A DNA stretch of 64,000 bases from Variovorax paradoxus (lineage in GTDB: Bacteria > Pseudomonadota > Gammaproteobacteria > Burkholderiales > Burkholderiaceae_C): contig NZ_CP102931.1 in the NCBI RefSeq assembly GCF_024734665.1, positions 5,144,001-5,208,000 of the forward strand. The letters are read 5' to 3'. The notes under the pieces were generated by a model. It was not told the DNA's origin, ran no database searches, and saw only the letters and a program-made list of their open reading frames with translations. Below are positions 1 to 8,131 of this stretch, one piece after another. The stretch's first letter is position 1, and every line of letters begins with the position of its first letter. A program made the position numbers and the translations under genes.

Positions 1-94
1 AGGCAAGCACGACAGGAAAGACGAATCCAGGCAACAGGAAAAGTCAGAGAAACCCAGCGGCAGATCGCGATACAGCAAGAAGCGAGGCACTTGA
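1..94 (+). CDS. 3' end of an unidentified upstream gene (partial)
   Basis: The second frame is open from the left edge and stops at a TGA (92-94) whose last base is the first base of the next ATG, a TGATG junction typical of coupled genes. The visible tail of about 30 residues is very rich in Lys, Arg, Ser and Glu and matches no family I recognise. Because the next gene is an immunity-type protein, the tail could end a cognate toxin, but that is inference. The first frame is also open to the edge, so the downstream gene could instead start further left. Confidence 0.3.
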   Translation, partial: GKHDRKDESRQQEKSEKPSGRSRYSKKRGT

Positions 95-1410
95 TGAGCA
101 CAACGGAGCCTTTCCTCAGTCCCGAGGAAATCGAAAAATTTATCCGCGAGAGCAAAGTGGCTCCGCAATGGTTCTACGGCTACAAGGATCGCGAGTTGGG
201 CATCTGCCCCTTCGTGACTTTTTACGTGTACCACCAGCCTGAGGACTACATGTCAGTGGCGGAAAAGTTCATCACTGTCTGGGAGCGCTTCGGCAAGATC
301 ATCGATGAGCCGATCAAGAAGGTATTCAAGTCGCGCACACAGGTGTGGCTCAAAGGCGGCGACAAAGGGATCCCGACAGACCTACGGGCAGAGGCTGAAC
401 ATCATCAGAAGGAGTTCGAGACGTTCTTCCTGATGGCCACAGACATGGAGTCACCCGATGCTTCGCCCTTGTGGTCCTATTCAGCTCGAGTCGATCACGT
501 ACCGCAAATGTGTTTCAGCACGCTCAAGCTGGTGTTCTGCTACGACTGGTACGAAGACGGCAACCAGGCACGTTGGCGCGACTTCGTGCTCGATTGCATC
601 AAGTCGATTCGACCAGAGCAGGCATACATGGGCTACGAGGTAGGCAATGGTGGCCTCGGCGTGATGGGTAGCTACGAAGCTGATGTGCTCGAACGCATCT
701 GTGCCGACTACTTCCACGGCATGGACATCGATCATCCGTGGAGCACGGGATTCCATTCCAACGAGCGGGGCGACAAGAATTGGGTCAATCCCAGCAACCT
801 CGGCGCAGGCCTCCGCCCACCCACCTGGTGCTTCATGCTCTCGCCCGTATGGCAGCGCAAGCTCGGCAAGTCCGAGCACCAGATCCGCGTCGAACTTGCC
901 GACCCGCGCATCAAGATCACGGCTATTCCCTACCCACGAGACAGACTCAACCCCGACGATGCCAATGGCCTCTGGATAGAGTTGGGCGATCTCGACCTGT
1001 ATCCCGTGGAAGACGGCGTGCCCGAAGTGCTGGTCAAGGCCAACCGCCTGATTCACCCGATCCGCTGCGACGATTTGAATCTCACCTCACTCGACCCGTG
1101 GGACGGCGACCCCAACCCCCGCTTCGGCTACGAGAGCTCGCAGCGCTGGATGCGCCGCTTCGATGACGACAGCGACTGGCCCAGCGCCGAGCAGCGCCGC
1201 AAGCCACCGCCTCACGAAGGGCGCGATCCGGCAGCAAGGCAATCCTATGTTCCCGGCGGCGAGCCCTGTCCGCAGGCCGGATGGTGGTTCACCTTCGCAC
1301 AATCAGACAGCCGTCGCTACTTCGAGAAGGGCGAAGTCATGCCGATCATCAAGGGCAGTGCCTTCGGCGATACCTACTGGCAACGCATGAGCGACCAGAA
1401 GAAGCCGTAG
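94..1410 (+). CDS. DUF3396-type (type VI immunity family) protein
   Basis: A 438-residue soluble protein without signal peptide. The central part (about residues 60-290) has the features of the DUF3396 family: the GYEVGNGG stretch, the HGMDIDHPW stretch and the LGAGLRPPTW stretch. Members often sit beside type VI secretion effectors and are thought to neutralise them. The C-terminal part, with CPQAGWWF and RRYFEKGEVMP, is like the extra domain found in long members. The ATG at 94 follows AGCGAGG and was preferred over the TTG at 91. It probably forms an operon with the membrane protein at 1447, 36 bases downstream. The partner effector would lie left of the window. Family assignment is by recognition only. 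Confidence 0.7.
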   Translation: MSTTEPFLSPEEIEKFIRESKVAPQWFYGYKDRELGICPFVTFYVYHQPEDYMSVAEKFITVWERFGKIIDEPIKKVFKSRTQVWLKGGDKGIPTDLRAEAEHHQKEFETFFLMATDMESPDASPLWSYSARVDHVPQMCFSTLKLVFCYDWYEDGNQARWRDFVLDCIKSIRPEQAYMGYEVGNGGLGVMGSYEADVLERICADYFHGMDIDHPWSTGFHSNERGDKNWVNPSNLGAGLRPPTWCFMLSPVWQRKLGKSEHQIRVELADPRIKITAIPYPRDRLNPDDANGLWIELGDLDLYPVEDGVPEVLVKANRLIHPIRCDDLNLTSLDPWDGDPNPRFGYESSQRWMRRFDDDSDWPSAEQRRKPPPHEGRDPAARQSYVPGGEPCPQAGWWFTFAQSDSRRYFEKGEVMPIIKGSAFGDTYWQRMSDQKKP

Positions 1411-1446
1411 CGCGCCCACCGAAATAAACAAGTACTGGAGGAAAAT

Positions 1447-2319
1447 TTGGACTTCCTGGATACCGTCGCTCAAGTATTGGGCAATCCGCATTTCGAAGCG
1501 TGGGTCGCTGGACCACTGATGGGTGTCATTGCCGCTCTTGTATTTGCTGCGGTGATCAAGCCACCTCGGCGCCGCGACGATGACAAGCGCAACCAAGGGG
1601 TGAGAAAGTCATCGCCAAAGACGAATGAACGCGAGTCCCTGCTATCTGAAGTGCACCACCATCATCACCATCACGTGAAACTCGTGCGTGCTGATGACGA
1701 TTCGTCGGGCATGGTGGTGCTCTTTGCAACGGGAATCGTATTGACTGTCGGCCTGCTGCTGTTTTGTGCCTATCTGCCGCTGGTGGCAGGAGCGCTCTAT
1801 TTTTTCATCAGTTCAGTTGCGGTGTTTTGCATCACCACGCTGCTCGTGATGCTCTTATCTGGAAGGTTCGGCTTTCTGGAATGGTTCAATCACGCATTCT
1901 TTTCCTTCCTGATCGCCGTCGGCTGCTTTTATGTTGTTTGGCTTGCTCGCACAAGCATCAGTGACCAGGTGGTGGCCGTCGCGCAGGGCTTGCTCAACCA
2001 CAGTCCAAAGACAATCGGATCCGTTGTCGCGGCGGGTTGGAATTTCTTCCAGAGAATCAATTCTGTCTACGTGACGTGGATGCTGTTCGAAGTCGCGGCC
2101 TTTGCGCTCACTCTGCTTTGTACGGTCATAGTCTTCGCACGAACGTTGCACTTCGTCGCATTGATGCAGATGGATCCAGCATCAATTGGCGGTACGTGGG
2201 AGATTTGGGCGCGAAGAACTCAAGCATGTGCCGGATTGACGGGCGCGCTATTGGTGACCGGCCTTTTTGTTGTCGCATGGCTCCTGGCAAGCGGCACAGT
2301 TTTTCAGTGGACAAGATAG
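1447..2319 (+). CDS. polytopic membrane protein with natural His7 run
   Basis: Unrecognised 290-residue protein. The TTG start at 1447 is chosen because a perfect GGAGG lies five bases upstream. One hydrophobic segment is near residues 20-38, followed by a charged loop (39-88) containing seven consecutive histidines at residues 70-76, then about five more hydrophobic segments (about 89-109, 111-138, 150-168, 210-232, 263-282). There are no enzyme motifs. It follows the immunity-type gene and its base composition is visibly more AT-rich than the rest of the window, which suggests acquired DNA. It could be a second immunity protein or a membrane-acting effector; nothing in the sequence decides this. 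Confidence 0.65.
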   Translation: MDFLDTVAQVLGNPHFEAWVAGPLMGVIAALVFAAVIKPPRRRDDDKRNQGVRKSSPKTNERESLLSEVHHHHHHHVKLVRADDDSSGMVVLFATGIVLTVGLLLFCAYLPLVAGALYFFISSVAVFCITTLLVMLLSGRFGFLEWFNHAFFSFLIAVGCFYVVWLARTSISDQVVAVAQGLLNHSPKTIGSVVAAGWNFFQRINSVYVTWMLFEVAAFALTLLCTVIVFARTLHFVALMQMDPASIGGTWEIWARRTQACAGLTGALLVTGLFVVAWLLASGTVFQWTR

Positions 2320-2357
2320 CGCATTGCTCGCGAAGCTCGACTTCGTTCTCTTGGGCC

Positions 2358-3230
2358 TCAGCCCTTCCCCACTACCCGCGCAATCCACGCCAGCAACACC
2401 GCCTCGACTTCCTCACGATTGACCTCATTCAGCGTCTCGTGACGCGCGCCACCGAACACGTGGCATGACACATCGCGCAGCCCCGCCTCGCGGTAGCGCT
2501 GCACCAGCGGATAGAACCACTCGGCCTTGTTGCTGACCGGGTCCTCATCACCGATGAAGAGATAGAGCGGTAGTTCGGGCCGAATGTGCTTCTGCATCGC
2601 GGCAGGCGTCAGGTCGGCGAGATTCGCGAACATCGAACCCAGCCCCTCGGCCGACACCGTGAACCCGCACAGCGGATCGGCAATGTAGGCATCGACCTGC
2701 GCCGGATCGCGGCTGAGCCAGTCGAAGGGCGTGCGAACGTCTGGCAATGCCGCGTTCATGTCTTCCAGCTTGAAGCCTGACTGCAAGGCTGCACCCAGCA
2801 GGTCGAGCGCCGAAGTGCCCGAGAGCACCGCACCCGCCAGCAGCGCACTGTGCTTGACGAGGTAGTACTGCGTGGCGAACGAGCCCATGCTGTGGCCCAC
2901 AAGGATCAACGGCAGCCCGGGATGCACACCGCGCACGTGGTGGCTCAGCAGCGCCATGTCGTCCACCAGCCCGTCGAACGCGCGCGGTCCGAACTCGCCC
3001 AGCTCTCCGCGCTCCGAAGCGCCCTTGCCATGGCCGCGGTGCTCGTTCGCATAGACCACGTACCCGGCCTGCACCAGCGCATCCGCCAGATGCCGGTAGC
3101 GCAGCGAATGCTCGCCCATGCCGTGCGCCAGCTGGATGACGGCCCGCTGCGTCGCGCCCTGCCAGCGATGGACCTCCACCGTGACGCCGTCGTTGGCGGT
3201 CAGTTCGAAGTGCGTCTCGGTGGTTGGCAT
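2358..3230 (-). CDS. alpha/beta hydrolase, monoacylglycerol lipase-like
   Basis: A 290-residue serine hydrolase of the PldB/monoglyceride-lipase type. The N-terminal HGMGEHSLRY oxyanion region, the GHSMGS nucleophile elbow with Ser114, the acid region GDEDPVSN and the C-terminal RHETLNE histidine are all in order. Such enzymes cleave short esters of lysophospholipids or monoglycerides in the cytoplasm. No signal peptide. It is transcribed convergently to the membrane protein and stands alone. The substrate cannot be told from sequence. Confidence 0.85.
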   Translation of the reverse strand: MPTTETHFELTANDGVTVEVHRWQGATQRAVIQLAHGMGEHSLRYRHLADALVQAGYVVYANEHRGHGKGASERGELGEFGPRAFDGLVDDMALLSHHVRGVHPGLPLILVGHSMGSFATQYYLVKHSALLAGAVLSGTSALDLLGAALQSGFKLEDMNAALPDVRTPFDWLSRDPAQVDAYIADPLCGFTVSAEGLGSMFANLADLTPAAMQKHIRPELPLYLFIGDEDPVSNKAEWFYPLVQRYREAGLRDVSCHVFGGARHETLNEVNREEVEAVLLAWIARVVGKG

Positions 3231-3369
3231 GCAGGGCTCCGGTGAAAATGGGCTGTCATCCTATGGCGTGCCGATTGCGCCCGGCATCAGGGCTTTCCTG
3301 CTCGTTCTCGTTTGCACTCCATGGCCGCTCGCAAGTTGAAAGCGGCGACCTCAAGGCATCCTGCCCCAG

Positions 3370-4191
3370 TCAGGATCGGCGAACCCTGAACACCGCATTG
3401 GCGCCCCACGTCGCAACCATCAGGTGCCCGTCGGGCGCCTGCGTCAGCCCCACCGGGCTGGACAGCCCGTCAGACACGATGCTGCGACGCCCTTGGGTGT
3501 CGATTCGGCTAACGGTGCTACCACCGTAGTCCACCACATATACCGCATCGTCGGCCGCACGCACGATGCCGGGGCCGGGGCTACGCAGGTCGGCGTTCAC
3601 CGTGCGGGCTTGGCGATCCGAGCGCACGAGCGAGATGCCCCCGGCGATGTTGCTGACCATCAGATCGCCGTTGGCCAGTTCAACCGCACCCACCGGTGTT
3701 TGCAAGCCCTCGGCGGCGACCTCGATGCGCCCCTCCGGATTGGCAGCCAGGATCTGGTTCGTACGCCGATTGGCGATCAGCAGGCGTCCACGCGCGTCGA
3801 AGGACAGACCCGCCGGGGTCGCAAGCCCACGCACGAAGACCGCCTTCTTGCCTTCAGGGGTGAATCGCCACACCAGATCCTCGTTATACGACGCGACGAA
3901 GATGTCTCCAGTCCGAGAGATTGCCAGGCCCGAGGGGCCACTGAGCCCACTGGCCAAGGTACTGCGCTCGCCCGACGGCGAGAAGCGCAGCACCGTACCA
4001 GCCGACCAGTTCGCCACGTACAGTTGGCCCGCGCGGTCATAGCCTGTGCCCACCGGCGAACTCAAGCCATCGTGAATCGGCTGCGACTCCAGTCTCCAAG
4101 CCGCTGGACTTGCCAACTGAGCACGGGCGATCGTCAAGGCGGCGGTTGCGCATAGAACGGCAGGACCACCGAGCAACATGCGGCGCTTCAT
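3370..4191 (-). CDS. secreted NHL/SMP-30-like beta-propeller protein
   Basis: A 273-residue protein with an N-terminal export signal (MKRR, then a hydrophobic stretch ending near ARAQ). The rest is about six repeats of the form 'G-L-x-x-P-x-G-hydrophobic' followed by 'L-hydrophobic-A-N/T', as in NHL and SMP-30/virginiamycin-B-lyase-like propellers. Such folds bind ligands or hydrolyse lactones in the periplasm. The SMP-30 metal ligands are not clearly visible, so activity is uncertain. Its ATG overlaps the stop of the small upstream gene (ATGA), so translation is coupled. Confidence 0.75.
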   Translation of the reverse strand: MKRRMLLGGPAVLCATAALTIARAQLASPAAWRLESQPIHDGLSSPVGTGYDRAGQLYVANWSAGTVLRFSPSGERSTLASGLSGPSGLAISRTGDIFVASYNEDLVWRFTPEGKKAVFVRGLATPAGLSFDARGRLLIANRRTNQILAANPEGRIEVAAEGLQTPVGAVELANGDLMVSNIAGGISLVRSDRQARTVNADLRSPGPGIVRAADDAVYVVDYGGSTVSRIDTQGRRSIVSDGLSSPVGLTQAPDGHLMVATWGANAVFRVRRS

Positions 4192-4340
4192 GCAGGTACT
4201 CCTTCGGCTTGCGTCTGCATGATGGCCGCAACGATTTCCTCACGCGTGAAGCCCACGTTGAGCGCGGCGATGACGGCAGTCTCGCGCCGCTTCGCGAGCC
4301 CTTTGCGGCAGTGGTCCGATGGAAGATGAATGTCTGACAC
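4188..4340 (-). CDS. 50-residue carboxymuconolactone decarboxylase-like fragment
   Basis: A small gene beginning with GTG, preceded by GAAAGGAAA at good distance, and ending in an ATGA overlap with the propeller gene. Its second half (AALNVGFTREEIVAAIMQT, then GVPA) closely resembles the C-terminal helix of carboxymuconolactone decarboxylase/AhpD-like proteins. The N-terminal two thirds of that fold, with the usual Cys/His residues, are absent. It may be a leftover of a decayed gene kept as a translational leader for the propeller gene, or a true micro-protein. The start choice and expression are uncertain. Confidence 0.5.
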   Translation of the reverse strand: MSDIHLPSDHCRKGLAKRRETAVIAALNVGFTREEIVAAIMQTQAEGVPA

Positions 4341-4776
4341 GGGGTTTCCTTTCAGTCGGCGTGGATGCGGCCTGAAGGGAAGCCTCGATCGTCCGGCGGC
4401 GTCCGGATGCCGTTGCGTTCCCCTCACCGCGAAGCTTGGCGAAGGCCTGCGTCTGCCCTATGGGCATGCAGTTCCCACGCAAGCGCGGCAGGAATCCGAT
4501 CCAGTCCATGTCCGAGACCGCACAACGACGCTGGCCACCAGGGGCCCTCGTCACCAGCGCTATCGGGCCCGTCCGCTCGCAGCAGGGCTGCGTGTGCGTA
4601 CCCGGACCAGTTCGCTGCGTGACCTCGGCAATGGTTGGATGGGATGCCATGGAAACGATGCTAAAAGTTGGAGCGCGCTCTAAGTCAAGAGCGGGCAGCA
4701 AAATCGCGAAACCGGCTTTCTGGTTGGTCGAGGCGGGAGACGTTGCGGATGCCTTGCTCGGAACAACGCGACGCTG
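4341..4776. other. gap without a convincing gene
   Basis: About 435 bases between the small carboxymuconolactone-decarboxylase-like gene and the deoxyribosyltransferase stop. All six frames were read. The open stretches have unusual composition (rich in Arg, Cys and Pro) and match nothing. The only structured element seen is the palindrome at 4668-4683. The region probably holds the promoter of the 4340-3370 operon, and possibly the eroded remainder of the truncated gene. Confidence 0.5.
4668..4683. promoter_or_regulatory. palindrome, candidate TetR-type operator
   Basis: TTGGAGCGCGCTCTAA has a perfect 10-base core (GAGCGCGCTC) and two further matching outer pairs, with one mismatch. This size and shape suit a TetR-family dimer. 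It lies about 330 bases upstream of the small gene at 4340, on the side expected for its promoter. No TetR gene is adjacent, so the binder would be encoded elsewhere. Confidence 0.4.
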
Positions 4777-5313
4777 TCACCGGGTAGCGAGCAATTGGGC
4801 CATCTTCTTCAGCGCCGCTTCCGGCGTCGGCTCGATGTGGATCGAGCAGGCCAGCATCAGGTTCAGCGGTTGGCCGAAGTCTTCGACCGCGATGCCGGTG
4901 CCGCTTTCGCGCAGCACGTCGTTCGCGTCGACCTCGCATCGCAAAGCCACACGCGCGCGATCTGCGTAGCTGCCCTCGGGCACGCCGTAGGCCACCACCG
5001 GAATCCCCAGCGCGATCGCCGCGCCGACTTCGAACACCGTGCCGGAATCGGGCTCCATGCCTCTGAAGCACTGGAGGTTGGCAACGACACCGTCTGCGCC
5101 GCGAAGACGCTGCATGTTGGCTTGGTAGATCTGCATTTCCGGGGCGTCGGGGGTTTGCTCCTCGTTGCCGTCGGCGGGCAGTAGTGCGGCGAGGCCGACC
5201 GCATCGCACGCTGCGGTCAGCCGGATGAAGTGATCTCTCGCGTCGGGACGGAAGACGTCCGGGCCTGCCAGGTAGATGCGCGGGCGTGTCGGGATTCCGG
5301 GGGATTCGTCCAT
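4777..5313 (-). CDS. nucleoside 2-deoxyribosyltransferase
   Basis: A 178-residue enzyme that swaps bases on 2'-deoxyribonucleosides (nucleotide salvage, cytoplasm). The N-terminal RIYLAGPDVF, the central ADGVVANLQCFRG and the EPDSGTVFEVGAA motif with the candidate nucleophile Glu are family hallmarks. The ATG at 5313, 11 codons before YLAGP, fits the usual family length. A TTG at 5379 would add 22 poorly conserved residues and has only a weak ribosome site. It appears to be monocistronic. Confidence 0.85.
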   Translation of the reverse strand: MDESPGIPTRPRIYLAGPDVFRPDARDHFIRLTAACDAVGLAALLPADGNEEQTPDAPEMQIYQANMQRLRGADGVVANLQCFRGMEPDSGTVFEVGAAIALGIPVVAYGVPEGSYADRARVALRCEVDANDVLRESGTGIAVEDFGQPLNLMLACSIHIEPTPEAALKKMAQLLATR

Positions 5314-5488
5314 CGACAGAGCATCATCGATTTTCAGGCCAAGCTCAATACGAGCCACCTGCGGCAACGTCGGCGTCAATCCCTGGCCTTCGGGGAATCA
5401 GGCAAGAAACTCGCATAAAGCGACTACCGCCCCGCCCGCGCCTTTTTCAAGAATGGACGCTCCCTCCATTCACGAACCAAGGCGCACC

Positions 5489-5848
5489 ATGAACACCGCA
5501 CATCGCACCGGCGCACTCACCGCGCTCTCGCTGTCCCTCGCCATGGCCTCCGGGCCTTCGCAGGCCCAGTCGCAACGCCCCAGGCTGTTCGAAGACCCGA
5601 ACCGCTACGTGGGCATGTGGGTGACACAAGACGGCCATATCCGCCACGAACTGCTTCCAAACGGCCGTTACGACGAAGCCCGCGGCACGCGCCAAAGCGC
5701 CTACCAGGGCCGCTACACGCTCACCGGCAATCACATTGACTACATCGACGACACCGGCTTCACGGCCGACGGCGAGTTCCGCAACGGCGTGCTGTACCAC
5801 GCCGGCATGGTGCTCTACCGCGAAAGCAAAAGCACTACGCGGCGCTGA
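5489..5848 (+). CDS. Atu4866-domain protein, exported
   Basis: A 119-residue protein with a cleavable signal peptide (about residues 1-27, ending SQAQ). The mature part (YVGMWVTQDGHIRHELLPNG, later YQGRY, DDTGFTADGEF and LYHAGMVLYRE) looks like the small Atu4866-type domain, a compact beta fold of unknown function. The ATG at 5489 is the start giving a normal signal peptide; in-frame codons upstream extend the frame without likeness to anything. The SDR gene 160 bases downstream runs the same way, and such domains are often found near oxidoreductases. Confidence 0.7.
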   Translation: MNTAHRTGALTALSLSLAMASGPSQAQSQRPRLFEDPNRYVGMWVTQDGHIRHELLPNGRYDEARGTRQSAYQGRYTLTGNHIDYIDDTGFTADGEFRNGVLYHAGMVLYRESKSTTRR

Positions 5849-6010
5849 GCGGCAACCGGATCGGCCTCGCGTTTTGCAGGATCAGGCAAAAACCACGTTC
5901 GATTCGGATACCACCTCAGGCACCTCGGAAGCGAAACTTCTTTCCATGCCCGGCTCACGCTCCTTTCTGTGTGAGCCCCACGGCAACCAGACCAGCACGA
6001 GGAGTTCTCC

Positions 6011-6769
6011 ATGACCGCAATCCAGGAAAAAGTCGTTCTCATCACCGGCGCGAGCAGCGGCATCGGCGAAGCGACCGCGCGGCTGCTTGCGCGGCGCGGC
6101 GCCAAGGTGGTGCTCGGTGCGCGCCGCACCGACAGGCTCGCGGCACTCGTGGCCGAGATCGAGGCCACGGGCGGCACGGCGAGCTTTCAGCGGCTCGACG
6201 TGACGCACCGGCCCGACGTGGAAGCCTTTGCCGAATTCGCCCTCGAAACGCATGAGCAGATCGACGTGCTGGTCAACGCCGCGGGCGTGATGCCGATGTC
6301 GCCGCTGTGGAACCGCAAGATCGAGGAGTGGGAACTCATGATCGACGTGAACCTGCGCGGCGTGCTGCTCGGCATCGCGGCCGTGCTGCCGACGATGCAG
6401 GAGCAGGGCTGGGGCCACATCGTGAACGTGGCGCCTGTGGCGATGCAGGGCGTGTCGCCCAACTCGGCCGTGTACCACGGCACGCAGTACGCGGTGAACG
6501 CGATCTCCGAAGGGCTGCGGCAGGAGCACGCCGGCCGTCTGCACGTGACGGTGGTGAGCCCCGACGTGCACGGCCCAAGCGATCCGCTGGCCGAACGCAT
6601 CGCGGCCAGCTATGCCCGCGAACGCATGCGCACGAACCGGCGCCTTGCAGTGCCGGTGGATGCGGTGGCCCGGTCGATTGCTGGGGCCATCGAGGGCTAC
6701 GGCATCACGGCCGGAACGATGCGGCCGCCCGGCAGGCAGAAGCCGCATCCCTCCGTGTACGTTCAGTAG
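6011..6769 (+). CDS. SDR-family protein with degenerate active site
   Basis: A 252-residue classical short-chain dehydrogenase fold. The cofactor motif TGASSGIGE (residues 12-20) and the NAAG motif (89-92) are intact, as is Asn114. The active site is not: where the family has a catalytic Ser, this protein reads NVAP (139-142), and the Tyr-x-x-x-Lys pair reads Tyr155-His-Gly-Thr-Gln159. Two of the four catalytic residues are therefore missing while nucleotide binding looks intact. It may be inactive, use different chemistry, or serve as a binding protein. It has a good ribosome site (CACGAGGAG) upstream. Confidence 0.8.
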   Translation: MTAIQEKVVLITGASSGIGEATARLLARRGAKVVLGARRTDRLAALVAEIEATGGTASFQRLDVTHRPDVEAFAEFALETHEQIDVLVNAAGVMPMSPLWNRKIEEWELMIDVNLRGVLLGIAAVLPTMQEQGWGHIVNVAPVAMQGVSPNSAVYHGTQYAVNAISEGLRQEHAGRLHVTVVSPDVHGPSDPLAERIAASYARERMRTNRRLAVPVDAVARSIAGAIEGYGITAGTMRPPGRQKPHPSVYVQ

Positions 6770-6773
6770 TAAT

Positions 6774-7217
6774 TCAATAGGTCTTGTAGGGCAGGAACTT
6801 GCCCGACAGCACCACGTTGACGCGGTCGCCCTTCGGGTCGGCCTGGCGCTGGATGTCCATGCTGAAGTCGATGGCGCTCATGATGCCGTCGCCGAACTCT
6901 TCATGGATCAGTTCCTTGATGGTGGTGCCATACACGCTCACCACCTCGTACCAGCGGTAGATGAGCGGATCGGTCGGCACGGGCGTGGGCAGCGAGCCCT
7001 TGTAGGGCACCACCTGCAGCCACTTCTGCTCTTCGACGGTAAGGCCGAAGATCTTGCCGATGATCTTGGCCTGCTTGTCGTCGAGCGTCATCTGGCCGAG
7101 GCAGGCGGCGGTGGTCCACTCTTTCGAGAGGCCGACCTTCCTGGCCACGTCGGCCCACTGGATGCCCTTGCTCACCTTGACGGTGATGATCTTCTCGGTG
7201 ACGTCGTTGCGGTTCAT
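6774..7217 (-). CDS. cynS: cyanate hydratase (cyanase)
   Basis: A 147-residue cyanase, which converts cyanate plus bicarbonate to ammonia and carbon dioxide. The N-terminal helical domain (1-75) is followed by the catalytic domain. The three catalytic residues are at the expected spacing, Arg88, Glu91 and Ser114, each eight positions before the numbering of the E. coli enzyme. The ATG at 7217 is preceded by GGAGCAAACCC. It is the last gene of the ABC transporter operon, 40 bases after the ATPase gene. A carbonic anhydrase (cynT) is not present next to it. Confidence 0.96.
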   Translation of the reverse strand: MNRNDVTEKIITVKVSKGIQWADVARKVGLSKEWTTAACLGQMTLDDKQAKIIGKIFGLTVEEQKWLQVVPYKGSLPTPVPTDPLIYRWYEVVSVYGTTIKELIHEEFGDGIMSAIDFSMDIQRQADPKGDRVNVVLSGKFLPYKTY

Positions 7218-7257
7218 TCGGGTTTGCTCCTGATTGGATTGAAGAAAAGCGGAAGGC

Positions 7258-8100
7258 TCACGACGCCTTCGCGCGCGTGACGAGAAAGTCGACGATGTGA
7301 TTGCGCAGCGCGTAGCAGCCGTCGAGGTGGTGCAGCGAGGCACGCGTGCGCTCGCGCGGCAGCGGGTTGACCACCGTCTCGACGATGTTCCCCGCGCGGT
7401 AGTCGCCCTGCGGCAGGTCAGCGCCATTGGTCATCAGCAGGATGCGGTCGGCCAGCAGGATGGCCTCGTCCACGTCGTGCGTGATCATGAAGACGGTCTG
7501 CTGCGTCTGCCGCACGATGGTCATCAGTTCATCTTGAATGGTGCCGCGCGTGAGCGCATCGAGTGCGCCGAAGGGCTCGTCGAGCAGCAGCATCTTGGGC
7601 TGGATGGCAAAGGCGCGCGCAATGCCCACGCGCTGCTTCATGCCACCCGAAAGCTGCGACGGCTTCTTGTCGATGGCTGCCTGCAGGCCGACCATGGCCA
7701 CGAAGCGCTCCACCTGCGCATCGACCTGCGCAGCCGACCACTCAGGCCAGCGCGAAACCACGGCAAAGGCAATGTTCTTGCGCACGGTGAGCCACGGCAT
7801 GAGCGCATGGCTCTGGAACACCACGCCGCGCTCCAGGCTGGGGCCCGCCACCTCTCGCCCATCCATGAAGACGTGGCCCGCGCTGGCCTGGTCGAGGCCC
7901 GCCAGCACGTTGAGGATGGTGGTCTTGCCGCAGCCCGAGTGGCCGATGATGCAGACGAACTCGCCACGGTCGAGCGTGAAAGACACGTCCGCGAACACGG
8001 GCCGCGCGGGCACGAAGGCCTTGGCCAGCCCTTCGATGCGCAGGAAGCCGCGGGCGCCCGGCGCCTCGGCGATGGCAGTGGATGCAACGGGTTCGGTCAT
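7258..8100 (-). CDS. ABC transporter ATPase, nitrate/cyanate type
   Basis: A 280-residue ATPase with Walker A (GHSGCGKTT), Q-loop (VVFQSHALMPWL), signature (LSGGMKQR), Walker B (MLLLDEPFGALD) and the switch His (MITHDVDEA). This is the NrtD/SsuB/TauB group that powers import of small anions. Placed between a matching permease and cynS, it most likely imports cyanate. The start is set at the ATG at 8100, preceded by AGGCGAAG; a longer in-frame start would overlap the permease gene. Confidence 0.92.
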   Translation of the reverse strand: MTEPVASTAIAEAPGARGFLRIEGLAKAFVPARPVFADVSFTLDRGEFVCIIGHSGCGKTTILNVLAGLDQASAGHVFMDGREVAGPSLERGVVFQSHALMPWLTVRKNIAFAVVSRWPEWSAAQVDAQVERFVAMVGLQAAIDKKPSQLSGGMKQRVGIARAFAIQPKMLLLDEPFGALDALTRGTIQDELMTIVRQTQQTVFMITHDVDEAILLADRILLMTNGADLPQGDYRAGNIVETVVNPLPRERTRASLHHLDGCYALRNHIVDFLVTRAKAS

Positions 8101-8131
8101 GACTTCGCCTTGGGTCGGAAGATCGGTGCGC

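Noticed and set aside
1654..1674. His run as vector-derived affinity tag
   Set aside because: It is internal to a frame with membrane segments on both sides, uses mixed codons and has no vector sequence around it.
4240..4650. Minus-strand frame whose first residues (HPTIAEVTQR) resemble the N-terminus of phosphogluconate dehydratase
   Set aside because: Similarity ends after about 11 residues and the remainder matches nothing, so it is too short to call even as a remnant.
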